This document shows positions 47,435-58,736 of a DNA stretch of 64,000 nucleotides, one piece after another. Under the pieces are notes generated by a model. It was not told the DNA's origin. It saw only the letters and a program-made list of their open reading frames with translations, and did not search any database. This DNA comes from Blumeriella jaapii (Eukaryota > Ascomycota > Leotiomycetes > Helotiales > Drepanopezizaceae), in assembly GCA_009599575.1 (NCBI GenBank), contig VWND01000015.1:62001-126000 (forward strand). Direction: 5' to 3'. Position 1 is the first letter of the stretch; each line of letters begins with the position of its first letter. The position numbers were made by a program, and so were the translations under genes.

Positions 47435-50332
47435 ATGCCACACGCCGTTGAGATGCCCTCGTTCCTGGCCGACGACGCAGGACCTATGCTCGCGTCGAAT
47501 AGTCGGCACCACGATGCCGCGAGCCACATCCGCCTGTCCCTCGACAAGGTGAACGGGAATGCCAGGTCGTCCTACGCCTCGACCAAAGGCAGCTGTGCCG
47601 ACGGGCCCGAGGGATACATGGAGGCCGGCCGGCTACAGATGAACGGCGACTCCCTGCGCGAGGGGAGCTTGAGTTCCGTCCCGAACGGGCAGACGAGCGT
47701 GAGCACCTGGGACCAGCGATCCTCGCACAATGGCAGCACGCTCTCGGTCAATGGCGCGGTCAACGGCGGCATGGAAAACGGGGGGAGGAGTCCCGCACCG
47801 CAGAACGGCTCGTCGAGGAGCGCGCCGGGCGACTGGAGCCCCGTGGCGTCGAACGGCACCCTGCCCAGCACCCTCGACACCAACGCATCGACAAACGGCG
47901 AGACCGAGCCGCCCAAGAGGACCGCCATCCCGCCCCCCATCTCCACCCATCCGCAGAGCACAGGGCCGTTGACCTACACGGCATCACTGGTGCCCGCGAC
48001 GCCCCAGGTGCCCGAAGCCCCAACTCGAGCCCCGCCATCGCCGCACCGATACTCGTCGCCGCCATCGTACCCCCCTCCCGTCGTCCCTTCCGCGGCGACC
48101 AGCTCGCCCCCGCATCCGGGCGCGTCGCAGCTCCAACACCGGCACACGCTGCAGGTCCCCAAACCCGGGCCCGCCCGAAGCTCGCGGGACGGCGACGAAG
48201 CGGTCGTCGCCAGTGGCAGGTTTTCTCCGACCGCCATCGCGACGAATGCGCGACGAGGCTCGTTGAGTCTCAACCGACGGCACACGCAGTCCCTGCATTC
48301 GAACATGCCCCACGAAGAGATCCCCCCGGATGACGATGCCTTGATGTGGGCGGAAGCGGTGCGGCAGAAGAGGGCCAGCAAGAGGCGGCGGAAAGACGAG
48401 GAGGACGATGACAGGGTCGTGGTGGGAACGAAGGTGGACCAGAATCATGTCAACTGGGTCACGGCCTACAACATGTTGACCGGGATCCGGTTCACGGTTT
48501 CCCGGACCAACGCGAAGATGAACCGCCCTCTGACCGATGCGGATTTTGAAGCCCGACACAAGTTCTCGTTTGACATGTAAGCGGCACGCTCCAAGGAAGA
48601 CAGAACGCAAGGCTGACCTGTCACAGTACTGGTAATGAACTGACACCCTCGGCCAAATACGATTTCAAGTTCAAGGATTACGCGCCTTGGGTGTTTCGAC
48701 ATCTACGGGGGAAGTTCAAGCTTGACCCCGCCGACTACCTGATGTCTCTGACAAGCAAATACATCTTGTCCGAGCTGGGCTCCCCTGGTAAGAGTGGTAG
48801 CTTCTTCTACTTCTCTCGGGATTACAAGTACATCATCAAGACGATCCACCACGCCGAGCACAAGTTTCTACGCAAGATTTTGAGGGATTACTATGCCCAT
48901 GTCGAAGAGAACCCCAACACCCTTCTCTCCCAGTTTTACGGCTTGCATCGTGTGAAGATGCCCTACGGGCGGAAAATCCATTTCGTCGTCATGAACAACC
49001 TTTTCCCGCCCCACCGAGACATTCACCAGACCTTTGATCTGAAGGGCTCAACCATTGGACGGGATTTCAAGGAGGAAGACTTGGAGAAGAATCCCCGAGC
49101 CACCCTCAAGGATCTGAACTGGCTGCGACGCAACCTGCATCTCGAGTTTGGGCCGGAAAAGAGGCGACTGTTTTTCGAGCAGATGGAGAAGGACGTGCAT
49201 CTGCTTCAGAGGCTGAAGATTATGGACTACAGCATGCTTGTGGGCATTCACGATCTGCAGAGGGGTAACCAAGACAATCTGCGCGACAAGACTCTGCAGG
49301 TTTTCCAGCCTGGTGGAGAAAGCGCAGAAGAAGCTCAGACGGCGATCAGAGAGGATCGCTGGTCCGGACGCCGAGCAAAATGGAGACCATTCGCAAGGCG
49401 AGGGAACTTAGGCAGATCATCAAACAAGAAAAGCCCATTCCCATGGGTCAGAGCAGTTCACGAATGCCAGACCACTTGGAAGAGAATACCGCCAAGCGAG
49501 AATTCACATTCTACAGTGACGACGGAGGATTTCGAGCCACACATGAGGACAACAGCCCTGGGGAGGAGATTTTCTTCCTTTCGATCATCGACTGCCTGAC
49601 TCGTTATGGCACCGTGAAGAAGCTGGAACATTTTTTCAGTAAGTCGTCCTGTAAAATTACGTATCGTGAAACGACGCTCACCCCGAAACAGAGGGCATCA
49701 GTCAGGACAAGAAGCTTATCTCGCCCATCGCGCCCGAGCCCTACGGAAACCGCTTCATCGAGTTTATCGAAGGTGTGACAAAAAGCCCCGAGGAAGCAGC
49801 ACGTGAAGCCGCCGAAGCGCCACCTGCGCCTTTGCCTCACACCAACTCGAACCTGTCTTCCCACCGCAACACGACATCAATGGATTCCGCCCGGAGGAGG
49901 TCTGAAAGCCAACACATGTACCGATCTACCCACGCTAACTCGACAGTCCAAAGGAACGAGAACGATGCGATGAGGAGAGAGGAGCGTGGCGATGACGAGG
50001 GTCACCACCCTGAACCTCGAACCATTACAACTACCCGCAGCCCCAGTGCAGATCGTTCTGGGGGCATGCAGGGCCAAACTCTTCCTGTGGTAGAGGAGCG
50101 GGGGGAGACTAGCAGCACTGGGGAACGAAGTTTCAAAAGCAGGGAGGAAGCAGCGAGCCGGGATGCACGACCGGCTACGCCACCAAAAGATCGCAGCAAT
50201 CCCCAGCCTCCGACTCCTGCTAAAGATTACGGTTCTCCCGGTAACGGCGTCACCAGAGCCTCGTTGATGAGAAGCAGTTTAGACAAGGATCTACCGCCGC
50301 TGCCAAAATCGGAGGGCCCATGGGCGAAATAG
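47435..50332 (+). CDS. mss4: Phosphatidylinositol-4-phosphate 5-kinase (Mss4/Its3) (frame broken once)
   Basis: Makes PI(4,5)P2 at the plasma membrane, controlling actin, the cell wall and cytokinesis. Exons 47435-48576, 48627-49638 and 49692-50332 give 931 residues once one base is supplied. The first 330 residues are Ser/Pro-rich and disordered. The PIPK domain begins about 345 ([19 protein letters not shown]). It continues with [13 protein letters not shown], the Gly-rich loop [13 protein letters not shown], the catalytic Lys in YIIKTI, VMNNLFP, FDLKGST, and the [11 protein letters not shown] motif. After [17 protein letters not shown] the frame must shift at about 49356 (GATTCG read as GATCG) to continue as [19 protein letters not shown] and the C-terminal [15 protein letters not shown] and RFIEFIEGV. 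The tail is again polar. The start could also be the ATG at 47453. Confidence 0.93.
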
Positions 50333-51350
50333 AACACCACCACGGCAGTGTCGTGCCCGTGCTTGAATACATGGCTCTCTATCAGAAAAGGGTTGCATAG
50401 AAGGAATGAAGAGGTTTTGGGAGGGAGAATCGATGATACCACAACTGTCCCCCGAGCCTGGTTCTGTCTTGCTCGGCGTTTTTCATTGCGTTTTGTGTTT
50501 ATTCTTCTTTTGCCTACGAATTGCACCTTGAAATCCCTATACGAAGAAGAGGCAGTCTTCCTCCTTTGTGTTTTTCGTCTCGAGATCCTTCAGGCACATT
50601 GACGAGTTCACTTTTTTGGTTTTGCTGCCTTCATCTGTGTTTTGTGTATTCTCGGGGTCAGTCGAGATCCAGCTTTTGGAATCAAGGGGACGGATGGGTG
50701 ATTGAGAGAAGAGGGGTGCGAAATTGTAGATAATTATAGCTTCGAGATGAGTTCTTGAGCGCGTTGAGATGGCGGGAGAAAGAGGGGGCGGAGGACCTGC
50801 ACCGAAGTCTTGGATGCTGCGGAGGAGGAGGGAGAGGGGAAGATACATAGACAAGAAGCATTGTAAGCTGGTAGTTTGTGGGCCGAGAGGCTACAAATCC
50901 AGGTGGTGTGAATTTGGGCGAAGCCCCTTCTTGCTCTCTCGCGTTGTTGTGCTGATGTTGATTGCAAAAGTGAATGTCTGATGGTTGTTTTCCTACCTGT
51001 ACCGCGACCGAAGCGACGCTCTGGTATTGTTGTTTACCTTTCCTACCACTAACACAACACAACAGCCGCCAACAACAAGCCGACAAAGCTTGTTGGCGCT
51101 CCCAGTGTGCACGTCCACGATAGCTAGCTCGCCAGCTCCGAATACTTGATCGCGAGTGAGGCTGCCCGTTTCTCGCACTTCTTGCAACCATCCAAACATT
51201 CGACGCGGTCGAGGGACATTGTGGACCAAAGCACCAACAACAATCACAATCCGCTTTGTCAAGCCGCACACAAGGACAAGCGCAAGCATATATCGCAATC
51301 ATACACACCTTTCATGATCGCCATCGCCGAGTACCGACTTCGCCACCATC
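50333..51350. other. Intergenic spacer
   Basis: About 1 kb with no coding signal. It holds the 3' UTR of the PIP5K gene and the promoter of the next gene. The last 200 bp are rich in CAA/CAC and look like a leader. Confidence 0.6.
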
Positions 51351-54300
51351 ATGGCATCGCCCAAGATTCGGAAACCGACGCCAATGGCCAAATCCAACAC
51401 GGCGGCGCTCCTCGCCAAGGCAGTGCGCGCTACTCACGCCGACTCTCCTGTTGGAAGCCTCGTCCCTCGTCGTATCCAAGAGCTTGATGAGGTGGAGAAG
51501 AGTGCCCGAACGCCGAAAAAGAGTATGAACCCCACGGTAGAGGATGATTACGAGGAGGCAGTGGGGACCGAGACGGCCGGTCTGGGACAGGAGTTCACGT
51601 ATCGCGATATTCCGGATGGAGAGATCGACCTGAACCCCAAGGCACCCAAGAAGCCAAAGAAGAGCAAGAAGGGGAAGAAGGGGAAGGCAGAGGGGCCAGG
51701 AACGCCGGCGACGAAGATGAGGAGCCCGACGGCGAAGGAGAAGCAGGCGAGGCTGGTGGAGAACCTGCGCCTTTACAGCCCGGCATATGCTCCGACGACG
51801 AGTATGGAGGACAAGAGCCGCGAGCAGTTGCGCGAGAACCTGGTGTCTGCTGAGGCGAAGAAATCGCTGCTTGCTATGTCGAACCTGTCAGAGCGGATGC
51901 CGGAGCTGAGCAAGGAGTTGGATCGGGAGGCTGGCCCAGCTTCTCGCGGACCATCGACCGAGGAGTGCGCGAAGAGAGAACCTGGACTCGGTTCGTTCTA
52001 CAATGTGTTGTATCCCAAGTCCCTCGACGACATCTTGACGAAGTTGAAGGCGTACGAGGCCGCGTATCCCAAGAATACCATCACATCGAAGCTCACCAAC
52101 ATGTTCACCGCGCACCTCAGACCACACCCCGAACTCATCATCGGCGCCATGACTAGCGCGACCTCTGAGCCTCCCAAGTCAACAGCAGAAGCCGAGATCC
52201 TCCTCGCCAACTTGCAGGTCTTCCTCAAGCTCGATCCTGCCAGCGTCGAAACCCGGAACTTGATTGACATGATCGAGAGCCACAAATTCGCGAATCCTTC
52301 CTCCAAGCCACCGACGGCCTTCCTCCGAGCAGGATCGGGCGTCCCGGTTGATCTCGAGGGCAAGGCCGCCCCGGGCGCGTGCGCTTTCTGGTCGGAGGCC
52401 GAGAACATGACGGGCGCGGAGCTGAACGCTTCCTTCAAGATGGGCATGGACCGAGCTGCGGGCGCGAAGATCAGCGGCATGAGTATCGACAGTCCGGCGA
52501 GCCCGGGTCAGAGTGCGTGGCCGTCCAAGAGTCGCGCGCCTCCAGGACACGAGAACAGAGCGAAGCTCGAGGGCGATGGGATCACCGTTGCGAAGAGAGC
52601 GGCCGAAGAGACGGAGGGGAGCGAGACTGCTGTTCGGAGGAACGCGACGCTGGCAGCTTCGAACATGGGAGAGCAGGGGGAGGAGGACTCACCGCACAAT
52701 TACTCCTTGCTACCGGCCAGCCACAAGGCCGATCAGATGGTCAAGGTCTGTGTCGAGGAGAATACGGAGGAGGCTCTCGCGATGTTCGAGGAGTATCTTG
52801 GTGTCGTCTCGAACGCCCTCACTCAGTACGGACCGTCGAGCTGGCTTCAATGCGCAATCCTCGAGAAGATCTCGGCCCAGCTACCAGTCGGCCATGTGCT
52901 CAACTACAAGCCTTACGGCGATACCCTTTCACGCTGCATCGCCAACATGATCAACGGCGTCCTGCCCCACTTCTACCATGCCACCATCCTCGAGGATCAC
53001 GCGTCCCGGATCCTGACCGTCTTCATCTGCCACTGCGGTGCACTCTGGCGCCTCGTCGGCATCGAGCTGAAGAAACGTCAGGCCGATGCCATCACGTCAG
53101 GCATGGGCGCCATGAGCTTCTTGGTCTCGAGTACATTCAAGAGCATGTTCGAGAAAGGCGATTGCTGGGAGCATGGACTGCTGATCTTGACGACCTTGAC
53201 GACGTGGCTGATGTACGAATTCATCATGACTGAAGAGGGGGACCTCTCGGTCATCATGAAAGACGCTGAGCAGGTCGTGCGGCGCAAGGAGGACCTCCTG
53301 GACCTCTTCCACGAGCGAGCGGCAGTTGAGATTCCGGCTCGCAAGAGAATTCACGCCCGATTCACCGAGGAGAAGAAGATGGCGGGCTCGACGCAGGCTG
53401 CCGCTGCTGAGTCTACCGGCACGCCTCTCCAACTCGCCCTCGAGGCCGACGACGAGGCCGACGATGACAAGCCCGTCGAGAGCGAGGTGACCACCTTCAA
53501 GCTCGTTCCCGGCCTCGGACGTCCACCGCCGGCAGTCGTACACCTCGTTGAGGGTTTCACGGCCAAAGTCTCGGAGTTTGGTGCGACCATTCCCGAAGTC
53601 ATGAAGCGCCTCGAGGCCATGCTCGTGCAAACCATCACCGCCGATCTCCCCGGCTCCGACGAGGAGAAGATGCAGGCCCTGACCGATCTCTTTGCCTGCG
53701 TCGGTGCCCTGTGGCATCTCATCCACGCCGAAGTGCTGACGGCCGCTGACGGTACAGCCCACAACGGCCTCCGCGTCATGTCCCAGCTGGTGTCTTTTGC
53801 TCTCGACCCGGACCAGCTCTCGAAGCCGGCCGTTCGCATGAAGATCTTGAGAACGTCGAGCGTGTGGATCTGGGGACACTACGTGAGAACGAAAGGCGAC
53901 TTCGGCTTCATCCGCGAGCAGGCCAAGGAGTATATTCAGTCCGATGGGCAGTATGTCACGCGCTTCTTTGGTCTTGATCTCGAGCCCGCAAAGCGCGAGA
54001 AATTGGCGGAGGCCATTGAGCAGGCCACCGACAAGGCGCTTGGGGAATCCTACGCGAAGCACAACGAGAATGAGGCCGATGTCCATCTCGAGAGCATGGA
54101 GTACATCGAGCCGTCCGCCATTCCAGCACAGGAAGAAGAGGAACAACGTTCGTGTAAGTCCCGCCGCCACTGTCTCCCTTTCCTTTGACGACCGCCGAAC
54201 TGACATTCCCAGCTCCGACTTCACCTCCCGCTTCACCCGCCCTCGCACCATCTCCAACAACATTCACCGTCCTCCCTATCGACCAGCCAGGCAGTCCTCG

Positions 54301-55033
54301 AGGCACCGTGTCGCACACCCACCCACATCCACCCACACCACCAACGAACTCTGGCGACATGCCTCCCCCCGTTAGCCCAGTCTCGGTCAACACCACGGCC
54401 ATCCAAAGCACTCTGCAGAACCTCGAGACCGGCGTCGCGGCCATCACCCAGGCCCTGCACGCCGCTTCTGCAACGGCGGATCGCAACGCCCAAGCGCAGC
54501 AGCACGCGCTCGCCGTCGTCCAAGCCCAGCACGAGGAAGCCACGCAACACACGCAAGCCAGCGCCACGCTCCTCAACGACAAGCTCGCGGCCGTCGCGGC
54601 GCAGCTCGCCGACATGTGCCGCCAGCTCGGCCGCGTCGTCGCCACCAGCCAGCAGACGCAGGACGCCCTCTCGGCGCTGGCCGCGTCGGTCGGCCAGCTG
54701 CACACGGCGGCCACGGCCACGAACCAGGCTCTGCAGACGCGCATCGCCGAGCTGGAGACGCGCCAGGCGTCGGCGCACGCCACGCTGGAGCTCAGAGAGG
54801 GCGAGGCGCGCACCTGGTGCCGAGAGATGGGCGTTCTGCAGGAGGCGGATGCGCTGAGCGGGCTGCTGTGGCCGCAGGGGTACAGTGCGTGCTCTCACCC
54901 GGCTGCTGCTGCTGCTGCTGGAGATGAGGGCGAAGCGAGAGCTGTTCAGGGCGCGCGCAAGGAGTTGTATGTCAAGATTGGTGATCAGGCTGGTCGTGGA
55001 CAGGGTGGTGGTGGGTTCTGCGCTGTTATGTGA
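51351..55033 (+). CDS. Large uncharacterised protein with internal duplication and CaaX end
   Basis: Exons 51351-54153 and 54213-55033 (phase 1, 59 bp intron GTAAGT...CCCAG) encode 1207 residues. Residues 1-130 are basic and disordered with a Lys-rich patch (PKKPKKSKKGKKGK). The middle (about 460-900) is helical and contains two similar units: GALWRLVGIEL...LTTWLMYEFIMTEEGDLSVI and GALWHLIHAEV...SSVWIWGHYVRTKGDFGFI. A Pro/Thr-rich linker follows, then an Ala/Gln-rich coiled-coil-like stretch (about 1015-1140). The protein ends GGGGFCAVM, a CaaX box with Met at the last position, suited to farnesylation, so it may be membrane-anchored. No family is recognised. Antisense frames across this gene are shadows of its GC-rich codons. 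The long frame, good intron and protein-like composition make a real gene very likely. Confidence 0.88.
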
Positions 55034-56313
55034 AGGAGGAGAGGGGGGGGGGGGTGTGCATAGTGTAAGATAGTAACGAAATCCTGCATATTGCTTTTTC
55101 CATTCTCCTCTCTCTCTCTACTCTTTCTACTCTCTCCTCTTCTTCTCGTCTGTCTGTCTGTCTGTCTTGCCTTCTCTGCTTGATGTCGGCTTTTTTCTCG
55201 TTCGGAGGTTGGGGCTTGGGATTGGGAGGATGGGAGGTGGGAAGGAGAATGTTCACTACTCTTGCTCTTACTGTGACTGTGACTGTGACTGGGGTTTGTA
55301 GGTGGAATAGATGGTCACTGAGGGAGGAGGAAAATGGTGGTGGTGGTACGTAGATGGATGGATGGATGGATGGATAGATAGATGGAGGTATACATTTTAT
55401 AGGAGCCATGTATGTATAGGGATATGTATATGTACTGGTACAGGTAAATGTACAGGTAAATGTATAGGTACATACATACACACACCAACCCCCACCCGCC
55501 CGTCCCCACGAATGCGCACACAAAACCCGAGATTGAGTTCCTCGCGGGCGGGTGGCGTCCTACTCGATGACCTACGTACCGACGTGCGTACGGGAGGAAA
55601 GGGAGGGAGACCCTCTGTAAACCTCGGTATTTGGGTAACGGCTGGTCGAATGCGAGGTCGGGCAGATGCTCCCACCTCCCCCTCTCCTTCTCCCATCTCG
55701 CTCTCTCTTCCGCCCTCTCCTCCTTCCATCTTGCCCTCTCTTCCGCTCTCTCTTCTGCTTTCTCCACTTGAGATTGGGGATTGAATCTGTAAAGCAAGAA
55801 ATTAGTGACAGTAAAAACAAAGACTGGCAGATAATCACCCCAAATATTTTCTCATTTTGCGAATTATCCAATCGCAAATTGAGTCCCCAAAACGCCGTGA
55901 GGGTCATTGCCCAGCCTGAAAGGCTTATCTCTTGGTCTGTAAGACCCACATTGGGAGAGAAAGTGGTGGGTGATTGGTCACGTGGTAGTCCGTTGTGTTG
56001 CGGGAATTGTGATGTTGATGGTGAGAAGGGAAGAAGAGGGCAAGGTGGGATGGGAAGTTAAATACTGTGCGCAGCCTCTAGCGCGCAGTCTCTAGCGCGA
56101 GCGGAAGAAAAGCGGGGAAAGAGCGAGGAAGGTGTGGGGTGGGAGGTGGTAGCGGGGCCAAGACGTGAGAAAAGGAAGGAACGAGCGAAGAAGGTGCTTG
56201 GGGTGCAGATGGTTAGGGAAGGGGAAGCAAGGGGAGGGAAGTGAATCTGGTGGTGAGATTTGGAGTTCGGGACGATTTCTATTGTAGACGCGTGGGGAGA
56301 TGATTATACGTGT

Positions 56314-56351
<38 letters not shown>

Positions 56352-56893
56352 TTGTAAGTACATGGTTCTACGTGTACCTAGCTAATTACCAGTCTTACCA
56401 AGGTGCATACCTAGGTACTCAAACACCTTTTGAGGCGAACCTACCTAGGCACTGTACCTTAGGTAGCACTTCACTCTGTCCGTCCTTTGCTGAAGAGAGC
56501 GGTGGGGTGTTTTCTTAGCCTCGAGACTCTACGCAGATGAGATGAAACGAGAGGTGGTTCGATCTGAGTGAGTCAGTGAGCGGGCGAGCAGGATACACAT
56601 CTCAAGGTCCATCAGAGGTTGGCGAAACTAGCCGTTTGCGATATACCTTACAGATGGAATCATGGGCCCAAGAGTTCGCAGCCAGCAAGCCAATAAACTA
56701 GCCCAAAAACAAGCCGTCATGAAAGAAGAGGTACATACAAGCAAGCAGATGTAGCCGCCGAGGTCCTGGAAGCCATCCATGTCCGGTGCGCTTCAAACGC
56801 CCAAACTCCGTGCCGAACCCCCAGAGCTCCAAGCAAAAGCAAAAATCATGTAAGTAAATCGACGAAACTACCACTACCACCCACTATCTGCGC
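55034..56893. other. Intergenic with simple repeats
   Basis: Contains (TGTC)n near 55149-55165, (GATG)n at 55350-55382, CTCTTCC-rich blocks (55676-55765), a GCG(C)TCTAGCGCG pair near 56078-56100 and (TG)n at 56310-56345. No gene supported. Confidence 0.6.
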
Positions 56894-58241
56894 CTACGCA
56901 GTGCCTCTCGGCTTCGCCTTCGCCTTGGCCTTCTCCTTCTTCTCCTCCTTGAGCTTCTTCTTCTTCTCCTCGTTCTTCTCCTCGTTCTTGCGCTTCAGGC
57001 TCTTCAGCTCGGCCTCCGTCTTGGGGATCGGCTTGAAGAAGCCCTCGAGGCGCGCCTGCTGGCTGCTCTTCAGGTTCTTCTGCAGCCGCGCGGCGCCGGA
57101 CCTGACCCGGTCCTCCGAGAAGCCCTTTTCCTCGACGAGGAACTTGATCAGGCCGTCGACGTCAGGCGCCTCCCACTTGAAGTCGCACTCGGCGTGGTCG
57201 GCAGGCCGTACGTCCGGGTTGAGAAGAGCTCGCGCGCGTCTTTGTAGGGCCAGTCCTCCGGGATGGTGTACTTGGCTTTACCGGCCTCGACGGCGGCAAC
57301 GAACTTTTCGATGCTGCCGTACTCGCGGATGAGCTTGAGCGCGGAGGAGGGGCCAACTTTGGGGATGGGGTCTAGGTAGTCGCAGCCGAGGAGGATGCAA
57401 AGGTCGACGAACTGAACTCGTTAGCTACTTTGTTTGGGCCAGACGAGATGAAGATGTGTCTGTCGTACCTGCGCGCGTTCCATACCCAGCCCCTCCAGAA
57501 CCTTCGACAGGAAGATCTCCTGGATAGGTTCCTTCCGCTGCTCGCTGAACGTCAGGTGTCTTAGCAGGACAGGAGAGTCAAAGCACAGCGTGTCCATGTC
57601 CTCACTCGCCGCCGCGTACACCTTGCCCGCCTTCGCCAGCACCGCACACTGTGCCTCTGCCTCCGTTGGCGCGATGATGTACGGGACGCCCATCAACTTC
57701 AGCAACCTCTGACACTCGGCGTTGTGCTCCCGCGTGACCCTAACTGTGCGTCTCGAGAACTTCTCGACGTCCTCCGCGGTGCCCGTCTCCTTGGCCTCCT
57801 CGAGCCCCTCGGTGGCCTCCGCCTTGCGCTGGAAGCGCTTGGCGAGTTCACCGGACTTGAGCTTGGGCGGGGCGCCGTCGAAGACGTAAATGGGCTTGAT
57901 GCCGTTGTCGACGATGCGCAGGGTGCGGTAGAACATGCCCATGAGGTGGGAGGTGGTCTCGCCGTCCTCGTTGGTGAGCATTTCGCCGCCGGAGCGGACG
58001 GCGATGAGAAAACTGTAAATGCTCATGGAACTGGGGCTATGAGTATTTGATAAGAGGACTGGGTGGGAAGTACGCACGCATCCTGAGATTTTGGATTAGA
58101 ACAGGCTACATGTGCTTGGAGTGGTTGAGAGAGGGGACTCACAATGGCTACTTTTCGGCCGAATTGGTTCTTGATCTCGCCTTCCTTGAAGGCATCTGGA
58201 CACTCCTCTTTGATGATGGAGAAGAGCTGCTTAATACCCAT
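56894..58241 (-). CDS. fen1: Flap endonuclease 1 (FEN1/Rad27), 5-nt micro-exon, frame broken once
   Basis: Structure-specific nuclease that removes 5' flaps in Okazaki-fragment maturation and base-excision repair. Exons: 58241-58143, micro-exon 58082-58078 (GATGC), 58030-57469 and 57411-56894. With one added base the product is 394 residues, the normal length. Exon 1 ends KVAI. The micro-exon plus one base gives Asp-Ala and so supplies Asp34, a metal ligand, followed by [12 protein letters not shown]. Other landmarks: [18 protein letters not shown], the acidic pair in [18 protein letters not shown] and [13 protein letters not shown]. Near 57221 the frame needs one T (CTTCTTC shortened) so that ELF continues as [17 protein letters not shown]. 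The PCNA-binding [10 protein letters not shown] lies near residue 340, then a Lys-rich tail. All splice sites are GT-AG. Confidence 0.94.
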
Positions 58242-58736
58242 CTTTGCGGTTTGGAGACTCGGTTGTTGGTGGTTCGGTTTAGAGATGTGGTGATGGGGAA
58301 GGGGATAGTTCCGAAGCCGGGAGACGCGATCGAGGTCGCGCTTCTTCGCGAAGAAGCGCGTTGAGTGGTCCGGGGTGCGCCTCTGTCATTGATTAGATAA
58401 GACACCCGCGGCAGGGATAAAGTATGGCCGACGCCGACCACTTCCAGCTGCGTCACTTCAGAAGCACCTCGAAGTCCCAGATGTCATTCTGGCATTAATA
58501 ATTAACCTAATGTTACTGTTACTTGTTATGGTTATCTTTCCGAACTGTCCAGTTTCTCGTTGGTTCAAGCCTGTCCTCATACCCAGCCCGATGTGTCAAG
58601 CCTCGGCGCTTGGCCAAAGAGCGGAGAACTAAAGCAAAGGCCGTTCTCGCGCTCTATCATAATTTGGAAAGCAATCTAGAGACCCCTTTCTGACATTTCT
58701 AATTCCAAACGTTCCCATTTATTCTTCTTTCTCGAG
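58242..58736. promoter_or_regulatory. Divergent spacer, FEN1 / glutaryl-CoA dehydrogenase
   Basis: 495 bp between the two start codons. It contains a hairpin-like CGCGCTTCTTCGCGAAGAAGCGCG at 58337-58360 (perfect inverted repeat CGCTTCTTCGCGAAGAAGCG). Both promoters lie here, by position. Confidence 0.5.
58339..58358. repeat. Perfect 20 bp palindrome CGCTTCTTCGCGAAGAAGCG
   Basis: Self-complementary sequence without a loop, extended by one or two further pairs (GCGCTTC / GAAGCGC), located about 100 bp upstream of the FEN1 start. It could be a dimeric factor site. A G1/S-type box (MluI ACGCGT) is not part of it. Confidence 0.6.

Noticed and set aside
53097..54263. 388-codon antisense frame over the CaaX protein
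   Set aside because: Mirror of the sense codons of a conserved-looking gene; no motif or start context.
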